Shown here: piece after piece, positions 10,308 to 19,908 of the stretch
How the letters are laid out: each line of letters begins with the position of its first letter
Numbering within the stretch: the stretch's first letter is position 1
NCBI GenBank assembly: GCA_947624405.1
Contig: CANQKB010000004.1
Location: 1 to 35,104 of the forward strand
Length of the DNA: 35,104 nt
Direction of reading: 5' to 3'
Source of the DNA: an uncultured Clostridia bacterium
GTDB taxonomy: Bacteria; Bacillota; Clostridia; TANB77; CAG-508
The notes under the pieces: generated by a model
Seen by the model: the letters and a program-made list of their open reading frames with translations, nothing else
The model's database searches: none
What the model was told of the DNA's origin: nothing
Program-made: the position numbers and the translations under genes

Positions 10308-12407
10308 CTAATCCAATCCTTTGGCTGTAAGGTTAATTCTACCTTGCTCGTCAATCTCATAAACCTTAACTTTAACTGTATCTCCTACTTTTAGTACATC
10401 TTCAACCTTATTTATTCTTTTATCTGAAATCTTTGAAATATGAAGAAGTCCCTCTTTACCTCCTCCAACATCAACAAATGCACCAAAATTCATAATTCTA
10501 ACAACTTTACCTTGATAAACACCATTAACTTCTATTTCTCTAGTAATGTCATCAATCATAGCCAAAGCTTTTTCTCCTCTATCTTTGTCATTAGAATAAA
10601 TAAATACATTTCCGTCTTCTTGAATATCTATTTTTACTCCAGTTTCATCGATGATTTTATTAATCATTTTTCCACCAGGTCCAATAACATCTTTTATTTT
10701 ATCAACTTTTATTTTTGTTTGTGTTATTTTAGGTGCATATTTTGAAAGTTCAGCTCTTGGTTTATCAATTTGTTTCAACATAATTTCATCTAAGATATAT
10801 TCTCTTGCCTTCTTTGTTCTAGCAAAAGCTTCGTCAATAATATTATATGTCAAACCATCTATTTTTATATCTACTTGTATAGCAGTAATTCCTTTATGAG
10901 TTCCACCAACTTTAAAATCCATATCTCCAAAGAAATCTTCAATTCCTTGAATATCTGTAAGCATTATATATTTAGATGGATCTTCACTATCAGTAACAAG
11001 TCCTGTTGAAATACCTGCAACTGGAGCTTTTATTGGAACACCAGCATCCATCAATGCAAGCGTACTTCCACATATACTACCTTGAGATGTTGAACCATTT
11101 GAAGATAAAACTTCAGATACAACACGTATTGCATATGGGAATTCTTCTTCTGATGGAAGTACTGGAACAAGTGCTTTTTCTGCAAGGGCACCATGTCCAA
11201 TTTCACGTCTTCCTGGGCCTCTTGAAGTTCTTGCCTCTCCTACACTATATGATGGGAAATTATATTGATGCATATAACGTTTTGTAACTTCTTCGTCTAA
11301 TCCATCTAAATCTTGTGCTTCTGATAGCATACCAAGAGTTGCAATAGACATAACTTGTGTTTGTCCTCTTGTAAATATGGCACTACCATGTACTCTTGGT
11401 AAAATTCCTACTTCACAAGAAAGAGGTCTAATTTCATCTATTGCTCTTCCATCTGGACGTTTGTGTTCTTCATAAATCATTTTCCTAACGCATTTTTTCT
11501 CTAATTTGTAGATTATTTCTCCAATTTCTTGCTTATTTTCTTCTACAAATTCTTCTCCGTGTTTCTCAGTCAAAAATGCAGTAATATCTTCTGTTAATTT
11601 ATCTATATTAGCATCTCTTACTTCTTTGTCTTGAGCTTGTACATCTTCATACATTCTGTCTTTATATTCATTTTCAACTTCTGCATATAAATCCTCAGAT
11701 ACTGCAAAAGATTTATATTCAAACTTAGGCTTTCCAATTTCTTTTTGAATATCAGAAATAAATTTACAAATTTTTATAATCTCTTGATGTCCTTTTTTAA
11801 TAGCCTCAAGCATGATATCCTCTGGTATCTCATTAGCTCCAGCTTCAATCATAGTAACTTTATCTAAAGTACCAGCAACTGTAAGATTTAAATCAGTTTT
11901 AGCTCTTTGTTCAAGAGTAGGATTAATTATAATTTGTCCATCAACATATCCCACATTAACAGCAGCAGTAGGTCCTCCAAATGGTATATCTGATATTGCA
12001 AGTGCTGCTGAAGTACCAATCATAGCTGTAACTTCAGGTGAATTATCAGGTTCAACTGATAATACTGTTGCAATTACACAAACATCATTTCTAAAATCTT
12101 TTGGGAATAAAGGACGAATTGGTCTATCAATTGCCCTTGATGTTAAAATTGCCTTATCAGCAGGTTTTCCCTCTCTTTTTGTATATCCACCAGGGATTTT
12201 TCCAACTGAATAAAGTTTTTCTTCATAATCTACTGAAAGAGGGAAAAAATCTATTCCTTCCTTTGGCTCTTTAGAAGCTGTAACATTAACCATAACTACA
12301 GTTTCACCATATCTTACCATTACACTTCCATTAGCAAGTTCTGCAATTTTACCATTTTCTATTACTAATTTTCTTCCAGCAAGTTCTGTTTCAAAAGTTC
12401 TAAACAT
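10308..12407 (-). CDS. pnp: Polyribonucleotide nucleotidyltransferase (PNPase)
   Basis: Full-length 699 aa with RNase PH, KH (IGPGGKMINKI) and S1 domains. Confidence 0.98.
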   Translation of the reverse strand: MFRTFETELAGRKLVIENGKIAELANGSVMVRYGETVVMVNVTASKEPKEGIDFFPLSVDYEEKLYSVGKIPGGYTKREGKPADKAILTSRAIDRPIRPLFPKDFRNDVCVIATVLSVEPDNSPEVTAMIGTSAALAISDIPFGGPTAAVNVGYVDGQIIINPTLEQRAKTDLNLTVAGTLDKVTMIEAGANEIPEDIMLEAIKKGHQEIIKICKFISDIQKEIGKPKFEYKSFAVSEDLYAEVENEYKDRMYEDVQAQDKEVRDANIDKLTEDITAFLTEKHGEEFVEENKQEIGEIIYKLEKKCVRKMIYEEHKRPDGRAIDEIRPLSCEVGILPRVHGSAIFTRGQTQVMSIATLGMLSEAQDLDGLDEEVTKRYMHQYNFPSYSVGEARTSRGPGRREIGHGALAEKALVPVLPSEEEFPYAIRVVSEVLSSNGSTSQGSICGSTLALMDAGVPIKAPVAGISTGLVTDSEDPSKYIMLTDIQGIEDFFGDMDFKVGGTHKGITAIQVDIKIDGLTYNIIDEAFARTKKAREYILDEIMLKQIDKPRAELSKYAPKITQTKIKVDKIKDVIGPGGKMINKIIDETGVKIDIQEDGNVFIYSNDKDRGEKALAMIDDITREIEVNGVYQGKVVRIMNFGAFVDVGGGKEGLLHISKISDKRINKVEDVLKVGDTVKVKVYEIDEQGRINLTAKGLD

Positions 12408-12443
12408 ATTTATTACTCCTTATTTATTATCTTATAGACTTTT

Positions 12444-12467
12444 GAGGCGTTTAGTAACAAACGCCTC
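12444..12467 (-). terminator. Hairpin GAGGCGTTT...AAACGCCTC between rpsO and pnp
   Basis: Perfect 9-bp inverted repeat in the rpsO-pnp intergenic region; could be a processing hairpin rather than a terminator. Confidence 0.6.
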
Positions 12468-12476
12468 ATTAATAAA

Positions 12477-12758
12477 TTACTTTCTTAAATTTAATTTTTT
12501 AACTATTTCTTTATATCTGTCTTCATCTTTTTTAGATAAATAGTTTAAAAGATTTCTTCTCTTACCAACCATTTTTAAAAGTCCACGTCTTGAATGATTA
12601 TCTTTAACATGTATTTTTAAATGCTCTGTAAGTTCATTGATTCTTTCTGTTAAAAGAGCGATTTGTACCTCTGGTGAACCAGTATCTTTTTCATCTCTCT
12701 TATATGTTTCAATGATTTGTTGTTTTCTTTCCTTTGTCATAATTACACCTCCACTCAA
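12477..12758 (-). CDS. rpsO: 30S ribosomal protein S15
   Basis: [49 protein letters not shown]. Confidence 0.98.
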   Translation of the reverse strand: MSGGVIMTKERKQQIIETYKRDEKDTGSPEVQIALLTERINELTEHLKIHVKDNHSRRGLLKMVGKRRNLLNYLSKKDEDRYKEIVKKLNLRK

Positions 12759-12885
12759 TTATTTGCCAATTTCCTAGCTTAAGAGGTGTTTATACCTTAA
12801 GCCACGAAAAAGGTAATTTTTAACACTTTTCTATTTTACTACATTTTAATTAAAAATGCAAGTACTTTGGGCAAAAACTTGAAAT

Positions 12886-13803
12886 TTATTCTTCTCCCAC
12901 AACTTCTACTTCAAGCTCAATCACCTTACCAGTCTTTTCAAAAACTGTACTTTTAACAAAATCAATCAAATCCAAAATATCTTTAGAAGAAGCATTGCCA
13001 TTATTGATTATAAAGCCAGCATGTTTTGTAGATACTTGAGCTCCACCAATTTGCTTTCCCTTAAGCCCACATTCATCTACAATTTTAGCAGTAATAAAAC
13101 CATCACCTCTTTTAAAAGTACTGCCTGCAGAAGGTTTATCAAAAGGTTGGTTTTCTTTCCTATATTTCAAATATTCTTGCATTTTTCTATTTATTTCATT
13201 TTTATCACCAGATTGCATTTTCAATGTACTTTCTAATATTATGTATTTTTTATTCGAAAATATGCTATTCCTGTATTCAAATTTATGCTGAGCTAAGTCA
13301 AATTCAAAAATATTGCCACTCATATCAATACATGAACTAGAAACAACAATATCTTTCATTTCTTTTCCATGTGCTCCTGCATTCATTCTAATTGCTCCAC
13401 CAATAGTTCCTGGTATTCCAGAAGCAAATTCAAAACCAGATATTTCCTCTTTTAACAATTTTTGTGCAATTTCTGGTACTTTGCATCCTGAACCACATGT
13501 AACAAAAATGTCTTTTCCTTGTATATTTATTTCAAATTTAGTAATATTTATTTGACATACGATTCCACGTATTCCTTTGTCAGTAACTAAAATATTACTC
13601 CCATTACCTAAAATAAATATTGGAATTTTATGTTTGTTAGATAGATTTATAACGTATTTTAAACTATCCACATTATCTATTTTCACAAAAATATCAGCTT
13701 TTCCTCCTGTTTTAAATGAAGTATGTTTTGACATTTCTTCATTTTCTTTAACATTTTCATTGCCAATATTTTCTTTTAATAGCTCTAAAATTCTCATTAA
13801 CAC
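12886..13803 (-). CDS. murB: UDP-N-acetylenolpyruvoylglucosamine reductase
   Basis: NEEMSKHTSFKTGGKAD...GNGSNILVTDKGIRG...GIPGTIGGAIRMNAGAHG...FKRGDGFITAKIVDECGLKG. Confidence 0.97.
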   Translation of the reverse strand: MLMRILELLKENIGNENVKENEEMSKHTSFKTGGKADIFVKIDNVDSLKYVINLSNKHKIPIFILGNGSNILVTDKGIRGIVCQINITKFEINIQGKDIFVTCGSGCKVPEIAQKLLKEEISGFEFASGIPGTIGGAIRMNAGAHGKEMKDIVVSSSCIDMSGNIFEFDLAQHKFEYRNSIFSNKKYIILESTLKMQSGDKNEINRKMQEYLKYRKENQPFDKPSAGSTFKRGDGFITAKIVDECGLKGKQIGGAQVSTKHAGFIINNGNASSKDILDLIDFVKSTVFEKTGKVIELEVEVVGEE

Positions 13804-13867
13804 CTTCCTTTTATCTAATCACCAACAAATTCCCATTTTATAATTTATAAAACAATTATTACAAATA

Positions 13868-15262
13868 TTAAAATTCCATTTTTCCTTCTACATATTCAGC
13901 AATCTCATCTATTTTCATTCTTGTTTGTTCCATTGTATCTCTATCTCTAACTGTTACAGTATTATCATTTTCTGTATCAAAATCTATTGTTACACAATAT
14001 GGTGTACCAATTTCATCTTGTCTTCTATAACGCTTTCCAATACTACCAGAAGCATCATAATCACACATAAAATGTTTAGTAAGTTCTTGATATACTTCTT
14101 CTGCTTTTGGTGAAAGTTTCTTTGATAATGGTAATACAGCAACTTTATATGGTGCAAGTGCTGGATGTAATTTTAAAACTGTTCTTACATCTCCTTCTCC
14201 AATTTCTTCTTCACAATATCCATTGCAAAGAAAAGTAAGCATTGCCCTATCACAACCAAGAGATGGTTCAATACAATATGGTATATATCTTTCATTAGTT
14301 TCATCATCTAAATATGATAAATCAGTATTTGAACATTCCATATGCCTTTTTAAATCAAAATCAGTTCTATCTGCAATACCCCAAAGTTCTCCCCAACCAA
14401 ATGGGAATGCAAATTCTATATCTGTTGTTGCATTACTATAATGGCTTAATTCCTCTTTTTCATGGTCTCTTAATCTAATATTACCTTCACTCATACCAAG
14501 AGAAACTAAAAATTCTTTACAAAATTCTTTCCAATAACTATGCCATGTCAAATCTGTTCCTGGTTTACAGAAAAATTCTAATTCCATTTGTTCAAATTCT
14601 CTTGTTCTAAATATGAAGTTACCTGGTGTTATTTCATTTCTAAATGATTTACCAATTTGTGCAATTCCAAAAGGAATTTTCTTTCTTGAAGTTCTTTGCA
14701 CATTTTTAAAATTGATAAATATTCCTTGGGCTGTTTCTGGTCTCAAATATATTTCTGATTTAGCATCCTCTGTAACACCTTGGAAAGTTTTAAACATTAA
14801 ATTAAACTTTCTAATACCTGTGAAATTTTCTTTTCCACAATTTGGGCAAGTAATATGATGTACTTGCATATATGCAATCATTTTGTCATCTGGCCAACCG
14901 TCAACAACTTGCTCACAATTATTTTTATGCATCCATTCTTCAATTAATTTATCAGCTCTATGGCGAGTTTTACATTCTTTACAGTCAATCAATGGATCTG
15001 AAAATCCCCCAACATGACCTGATGCAACCCATACTTGTGGATTCATAAGTATAGCTGAATCTATACCAACATTTAATTTATTTTCTTGAATAAATTTTTT
15101 TCTCCATGCATTTTTGATATTATTCTTCAATTCAACTCCAAGTGGTCCATAATCCCATGAATTTGCAAGTCCACCGTAAATTTCAGAACCTGCATATATA
15201 TATCCTCTAGCCTTACATAAATTAACTAAAGTTTCCATATTTTCTAACATAGTAAAATTCAT
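13868..15262 (-). CDS. glyS: Glycyl-tRNA synthetase (single-subunit type)
   Basis: [39 protein letters not shown]...[16 protein letters not shown]. Confidence 0.96.
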   Translation of the reverse strand: MNFTMLENMETLVNLCKARGYIYAGSEIYGGLANSWDYGPLGVELKNNIKNAWRKKFIQENKLNVGIDSAILMNPQVWVASGHVGGFSDPLIDCKECKTRHRADKLIEEWMHKNNCEQVVDGWPDDKMIAYMQVHHITCPNCGKENFTGIRKFNLMFKTFQGVTEDAKSEIYLRPETAQGIFINFKNVQRTSRKKIPFGIAQIGKSFRNEITPGNFIFRTREFEQMELEFFCKPGTDLTWHSYWKEFCKEFLVSLGMSEGNIRLRDHEKEELSHYSNATTDIEFAFPFGWGELWGIADRTDFDLKRHMECSNTDLSYLDDETNERYIPYCIEPSLGCDRAMLTFLCNGYCEEEIGEGDVRTVLKLHPALAPYKVAVLPLSKKLSPKAEEVYQELTKHFMCDYDASGSIGKRYRRQDEIGTPYCVTIDFDTENDNTVTVRDRDTMEQTRMKIDEIAEYVEGKMEF

Positions 15263-15320
15263 TCCTTTCTTGCTTTACTTTGAGGTCACACATAATTTAT
15301 AATGAAAAACTCAATTTTTC

Positions 15321-16004
15321 CTAATTTTTAGCTATAGTTTTAGAATAAATACTTGCACAAATTAGGCTTATTCCATATATAAATATTCCAAAAGAAATTA
15401 TATATTCATTTAAAGGTATTCTACATATTGCAATCAAACTTACATAAACGGCATTTATTGCCAAAATTAACGCCAAATTACTAAATAAAGCTTTTATAAT
15501 TCCATACTTTCTAGCATAAATAGTAAGCAATACAATTACTATAGCTAATGTAATTAACATAGGTTTAATATATACTTTTACCAAATCAAATGGATTTGTT
15601 TCAGGCATAACCGTTCCTATAATAATTTTACTTTCAGCAATTTTTGTTTCTTCTGTTTCAGTTGTTTCTTCAGTTTCTTCCGTGTTTTCATCATCTGCGA
15701 AAGTTGGATATTTTTCTTTTAATTTATTTTCAAAATTTTGAAATTGCTCGTCTGTTACTCCCTCAATATATATTTCTACACTTGATTTAAAATCATCTGA
15801 ATAACCAATCGTGTATGAAGCTCCTCCTAATACATCATCTGCTATTTGCTTTACATCACTTATATCAAAGCTTTCTTCAAATGGTATTCTAAGTCTTGTT
15901 TGCATTTTATATTTTTCTCCTAGATTAAAGCCAAAAATACATGCAACAATAACGCCTATTACTATAATTATAATTGTAAGTGGTATTATAAATTTATGTT
16001 TCAT
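15321..16004 (-). CDS. SecF-like membrane protein (divergent)
   Basis: N-terminal TM plus short periplasmic domain (RLRIPFEESFDISDVKQIADDVLGGASYTIGYSDD) and C-terminal TMs; directly downstream of a SecD-like gene. Confidence 0.6.
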   Translation of the reverse strand: MKHKFIIPLTIIIIVIGVIVACIFGFNLGEKYKMQTRLRIPFEESFDISDVKQIADDVLGGASYTIGYSDDFKSSVEIYIEGVTDEQFQNFENKLKEKYPTFADDENTEETEETTETEETKIAESKIIIGTVMPETNPFDLVKVYIKPMLITLAIVIVLLTIYARKYGIIKALFSNLALILAINAVYVSLIAICRIPLNEYIISFGIFIYGISLICASIYSKTIAKN

Positions 16005-16052
16005 TTCTATCCTCCATTTTCCATCGTGTATCTTTACACAATATCATTTAAT

Positions 16053-17486
16053 TTATTTTTCATGATGTGCTAAAAGCATTGTTCTCAATATCAAGAAATT
16101 AGAAATTGCTATACTTATCACTCCATAGAACAATGTTATACCAAAAGAATATGCTTTTACATTACTCATAAATGTAAATACAACTGCTATAATAATTGCA
16201 ATCACAATAAGGAGTATGTTTTTTAAGCAAGCATTTTTAAATGATGACCAAACACTCATTTCTTCGTTATTTATTAATCTTAAAACTTCAATTATTATAT
16301 AGCTATTAACTATTAATAACAATGCACCTGCCATAAAACTATTTATAGAAACCACAGTTCTTGTATATCTTACTAATAAGGCAAGTAAAGCACTTGCAAA
16401 AATGTATGATATAGTCATTATTAATCCATCAGCTTTATATTTTATTATTGAATATATAGCAATAATTGCAAATATAACTCCTACAATAATAGTTGCTATT
16501 TTTAATCCATTTTCTGCAAGATTTCCTCTAACTACTTCGCTATTTGTTATAGTATATGTTAAAGGCATTTCATCGTTATTTAATAACATTTCATACATTT
16601 GTCCTCTTTTCAAATATGTTTGTAAATCGTCTGTATTTGATGCTGAACCAATTGAAACAGGCAATTCTCCTGTTGTCATTTCTTCTCCAAAATATGTTGA
16701 ATTAAAGGTTTGTCCTTCTATTGTAATTGTTATAGTTTTTTGTTTTGATTCTTCACTCTCTGTATCTTCAGTATCTTCACTATTTTCTGCCTCATCTGTC
16801 TCATCAGTTGTTTCTGTTTCTTCTTCACTTTCTTCAACTTTTATATAATCTCTACTTATTTGTGCAAGTTTTTCTTTACCTGTTTTATTAAATTTGAAAT
16901 CTACATATACATTAATTGCACTTAAATTATCTGGATCTCGTCCATAAATTACAGAAACATTATCTAAATCACTTCTGTCCATTAATACATCACCAGTATC
17001 TGTATCTGTTATTTCAAAATCACCTTTAGCAGATAAATATTGTAAAGTTGTATCAGTATCTAATTCATCAGTAAGCTCAACTGCAAGATTTCCAGTTGCT
17101 TTATCAAGTCTTATTAAATAATTGTCTATCGCTAAAATTTTTAATCTTCCCTCTAAAATTTCTTTAGCTTTTTCATAATTTTCAAGTGTTCGTGTCCAGT
17201 CTGGATTTATTTTTGTTTCTTCTTTCTTATAATTATCTTCTGACTCACCTTCTGGAATTGAATCAACTTCCTTTCCATCTGCATCATAAATTTTTTCTTC
17301 CGTTGAATCATCGATTATAAAACTTGAAACTCTTTTATTTTTAAAATCTGAAGATAAAACATAATCTGGTAATTTACTTTTATATAAAATACCAGCCTCA
17401 TCTTTTGAATATACCCCTAAAAATGCTACTAATGCTATTAAAATAGTTAGTACAACACATAAAATGATTTTTAATTTTTTTTCCAC
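16053..17486 (-). CDS. SecD-like preprotein translocase subunit (divergent)
   Basis: EILEGRLKILAIDNYLIRLDKATGNLAVELTDELDTDTTLQYLSAKGDFEI...GLKIATIIVGVIFAIIAIYSIIKYKADGL. Confidence 0.72.
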   Translation of the reverse strand: MEKKLKIILCVVLTILIALVAFLGVYSKDEAGILYKSKLPDYVLSSDFKNKRVSSFIIDDSTEEKIYDADGKEVDSIPEGESEDNYKKEETKINPDWTRTLENYEKAKEILEGRLKILAIDNYLIRLDKATGNLAVELTDELDTDTTLQYLSAKGDFEITDTDTGDVLMDRSDLDNVSVIYGRDPDNLSAINVYVDFKFNKTGKEKLAQISRDYIKVEESEEETETTDETDEAENSEDTEDTESEESKQKTITITIEGQTFNSTYFGEEMTTGELPVSIGSASNTDDLQTYLKRGQMYEMLLNNDEMPLTYTITNSEVVRGNLAENGLKIATIIVGVIFAIIAIYSIIKYKADGLIMTISYIFASALLALLVRYTRTVVSINSFMAGALLLIVNSYIIIEVLRLINNEEMSVWSSFKNACLKNILLIVIAIIIAVVFTFMSNVKAYSFGITLFYGVISIAISNFLILRTMLLAHHEK

Positions 17487-17506
17487 TTCTTGTTACCATT
17501 CCTTTC

Positions 17507-18166
17507 TTACAACAATTTTGTATCATTTATTATTAATTCAAACCATATTTTTAAATATTTTGCTGCATATTTACTCATAATCATTCTATCTATAAAAATC
17601 TCGAAATAGTCTAGTACCGGACAAAGTTCTGTATCTATTGTTAAATCTAATGTTATTTTTCTTTCTTCTTTATTCATTACAAGTCTTGCATTTGTTACAG
17701 AATAATTTACTTTATCATGTTTATCGAACGTTCCAATATTCGTATTTACAACCCTATCTCTATGAACATCAGATTTATCTGCAAGTATTAAAGCAGCTGA
17801 AATATCACTAACTGCTGTACCTGTTTCTTCATCGTGATTTCCGATTGCCATCATAATTTCAGTTCTATCGCTTACATTCATTCCTACTTCTTTCAAAATG
17901 TTGTATGCAAGAATAGCACCTGAATGTGCATGATCTTTTCTATTTATACAATTTCCTATATCATGCAAATATCCAGCAATTTTTGCAAGTTCCACTCTCT
18001 CTTTTGGATAACCAAGAGCATTTAAAATCTCCCCTGCTCTTGTTGACACAATAGAAACATGCCTTATAGAGTGTTCTGTATAGCCTAATCCATTAAGTTG
18101 CTTTTGTGTACCTTCTATCAAAGCTTGTACCTCTTCGTTCTTCTTAACATCTTCTAATGTTATCAT
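17507..18166 (-). CDS. HD-domain phosphohydrolase
   Basis: HSIRHVSIVSTRAGEILNALG...IAGYLHDIGNCINRKDHAHSGA...GNHDEETG. Confidence 0.9.
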   Translation of the reverse strand: MITLEDVKKNEEVQALIEGTQKQLNGLGYTEHSIRHVSIVSTRAGEILNALGYPKERVELAKIAGYLHDIGNCINRKDHAHSGAILAYNILKEVGMNVSDRTEIMMAIGNHDEETGTAVSDISAALILADKSDVHRDRVVNTNIGTFDKHDKVNYSVTNARLVMNKEERKITLDLTIDTELCPVLDYFEIFIDRMIMSKYAAKYLKIWFELIINDTKLL

Positions 18167-18289
18167 ACATTACTTCCTTTCAATTAATATCCTTTAGAAT
18201 TTTATAACAAAATTATGAAAATTTCAATATATATTTAAAAAAAATTAGATTTCTGTATAAAAATCGTAACAGTTTAGCGAATTTTAGAA

Positions 18290-18436
18290 AAAGCCTGTAA
18301 AATAGTTGTTTTGAAATGAACGCGTAAGCGACCAAACGAGCGAAGCGAGTGCGAATTGGAGCAATCGACATACTAATATTTTAGATTGGAGATTGCGACA
18401 CCAAGTGAATGTAAAAACAACTATTTTTCAGGCTTT
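18290..18436. repeat. 147-bp element bounded by 23-bp imperfect inverted repeats
   Basis: Left arm AAAGCCTGTAAAATAGTTGTTTT (18290-18312), right arm AAAACAACTATTTTTCAGGCTTT (18414-18436); 22/23 complementary; core contains CG-rich CGCGTAAGCGACCAAACGAGCGAAGCGAGTGCG. Confidence 0.75.
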
Positions 18437-18490
18437 GCAATTATTTATATAAAAATCACTAAACTGTTACTAAAAATCTATTTTTTCCAA

Positions 18491-18970
18491 TTACTTTACC
18501 GTTATACTAAGCACTTTATATTTTGCAATACCATCTGGAATTTGTACCTCTACAACTTGGTTCTTCTTAGCTCCAAGAAGTGCAAGTCCTATTGGTGACT
18601 CATTTGAAATTTTATTTTGTGATAAATCAACTTCTGTTGAACCAACAATTGTATATTCAAAATCTTCATTAAACTCTAAATCTCTAATCTTAACTGTATT
18701 TCCTATTTGTACTGTCTTAGTATCTATTTCGGCTTCATTTATTATCTTTGCATATCTTAGTTTATTCTCTAAGTCTGCAATTTTTATCTCATTTTGAGCT
18801 TGTGCATTTTTAGCTTCATCATACTCAGAATTTTCTGATAAATCTCCAAATCCTAAAGCAACTTTTATTCTTTCTGCTATTTCTGTTCTTTTTTCAGTTT
18901 TTAAATATTCCAATTCTTTTTCTATATTGTTATATCCTTCCTGTGTCATAATGACTTCTTTATTTTCCAT
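18491..18970 (-). CDS. greA: Transcription elongation factor GreA
   Basis: MTQEGYNNIEKELEYLKTEKRTEIAERIKVALGFGDLSENSEYDEAKNAQ. Confidence 0.97.
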   Translation of the reverse strand: MENKEVIMTQEGYNNIEKELEYLKTEKRTEIAERIKVALGFGDLSENSEYDEAKNAQAQNEIKIADLENKLRYAKIINEAEIDTKTVQIGNTVKIRDLEFNEDFEYTIVGSTEVDLSQNKISNESPIGLALLGAKKNQVVEVQIPDGIAKYKVLSITVK

Positions 18971-19010
18971 TCTATATCATCCTTCCTTGTGTTTAAATTT
19001 TATTAATATA

Positions 19011-19803
19011 TTACGCCATATTTTTTTGTTTGTCAAGTATTAATTTATTATTTCCAGCAAAAAGTCCTGTAAGCCTTACTCCATCTAGTTCTATCTGGTT
19101 TTTTATATGTGAAAAAGTATCTTTTTTATATATTAAACTTTCATACAAAACATTATTATCAACATTTAAATTATCAATAACATCTTTTGCCACATCTTCA
19201 TTATATTCTATTTGATAATAGTCTACAATATTTCCTTTTATGTTGCTAGGCTCTATTTTTTCGTTTACGCTAATTATTGTTGCTAAAGGATTAAATTTAC
19301 ATTCTTTTAATTTTTGCTCGTTAAAATCTAAATTTACGACAATATCAACGTCTTTCAAGCTCTTCTTTCTGTTACTTGTTACTTGCAAACCTATACCATA
19401 ATTTTTATATAATTTTCTTTCAGCATATGAAAATTTATTTATATTATCTGTAATTATTTTAAGAACTTTCACATTTTGAGCAATTTCCATAATTTCAGCA
19501 AAAATTATATCATCTGCTTTTTGTATAAGTAATGCAGCACTTAGCATTTGAACATCTTTGTGGCTCAACTCTGAAATATATTTAATTGCATCCAATATCA
19601 AAAACTTAAAAAGCCATCTACCGGTTAAGAATCATAAAATTGCGACTTTCAAGTTCTTCTAACAACTCTTTATTTTCTCTTAAATCATTAGAAATCGCCA
19701 CTGCAATATTTTCTGTTCTTCCTATCTTATCAATCTTCTTTGCAATTCTTTTAATTTTTCTTGCAGTGAGTTTTCGTTTTTCACTTATATATACAGTTTT
19801 CAA
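19011..19803 (-). CDS. Conserved hypothetical protein, requires +1 frameshift at CGG 19623..19621
   Basis: ORFs 19618..19803 (TTG start) and 19011..19601 fuse: ...LLEELESRNFMILN, skip C, GRWLFKFLILDAIKYISELSHKDVQMLSAALLIQKADD... Confidence 0.8.
19621..19623 (-). other. +1 frameshift site AAC-C-GGT (in-frame CGG followed directly by TAG)
   Basis: ATT CTT AAC (C) GGT AGA TGG CTT TTT; zero frame: AAC CGG TAG. Confidence 0.82.
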
Positions 19804-19852
19804 AAAATCACCTAAACATATTAAATTTAATTAAATATATTCAGGTGATTTT
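19804..19852 (-). terminator. Terminator-like hairpin downstream of aspS that contains the SD of the next gene
   Basis: AAAATCACCT ... AGGTGATTTT, followed by TT and the TTG start; inner arms also A/T complementary. Confidence 0.6.
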
Positions 19853-19908
19853 AATAATATTCCTAAATTAAGATTTTTTGAAAACTTGAAAATAATTGTT
19901 TTAAATTA

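Noticed and set aside
18290-18436. Element at 18290 as CRISPR array or tRNA
   Set aside because: No regularly spaced identical repeats and no cloverleaf or T-loop (GTTCRA) pattern.
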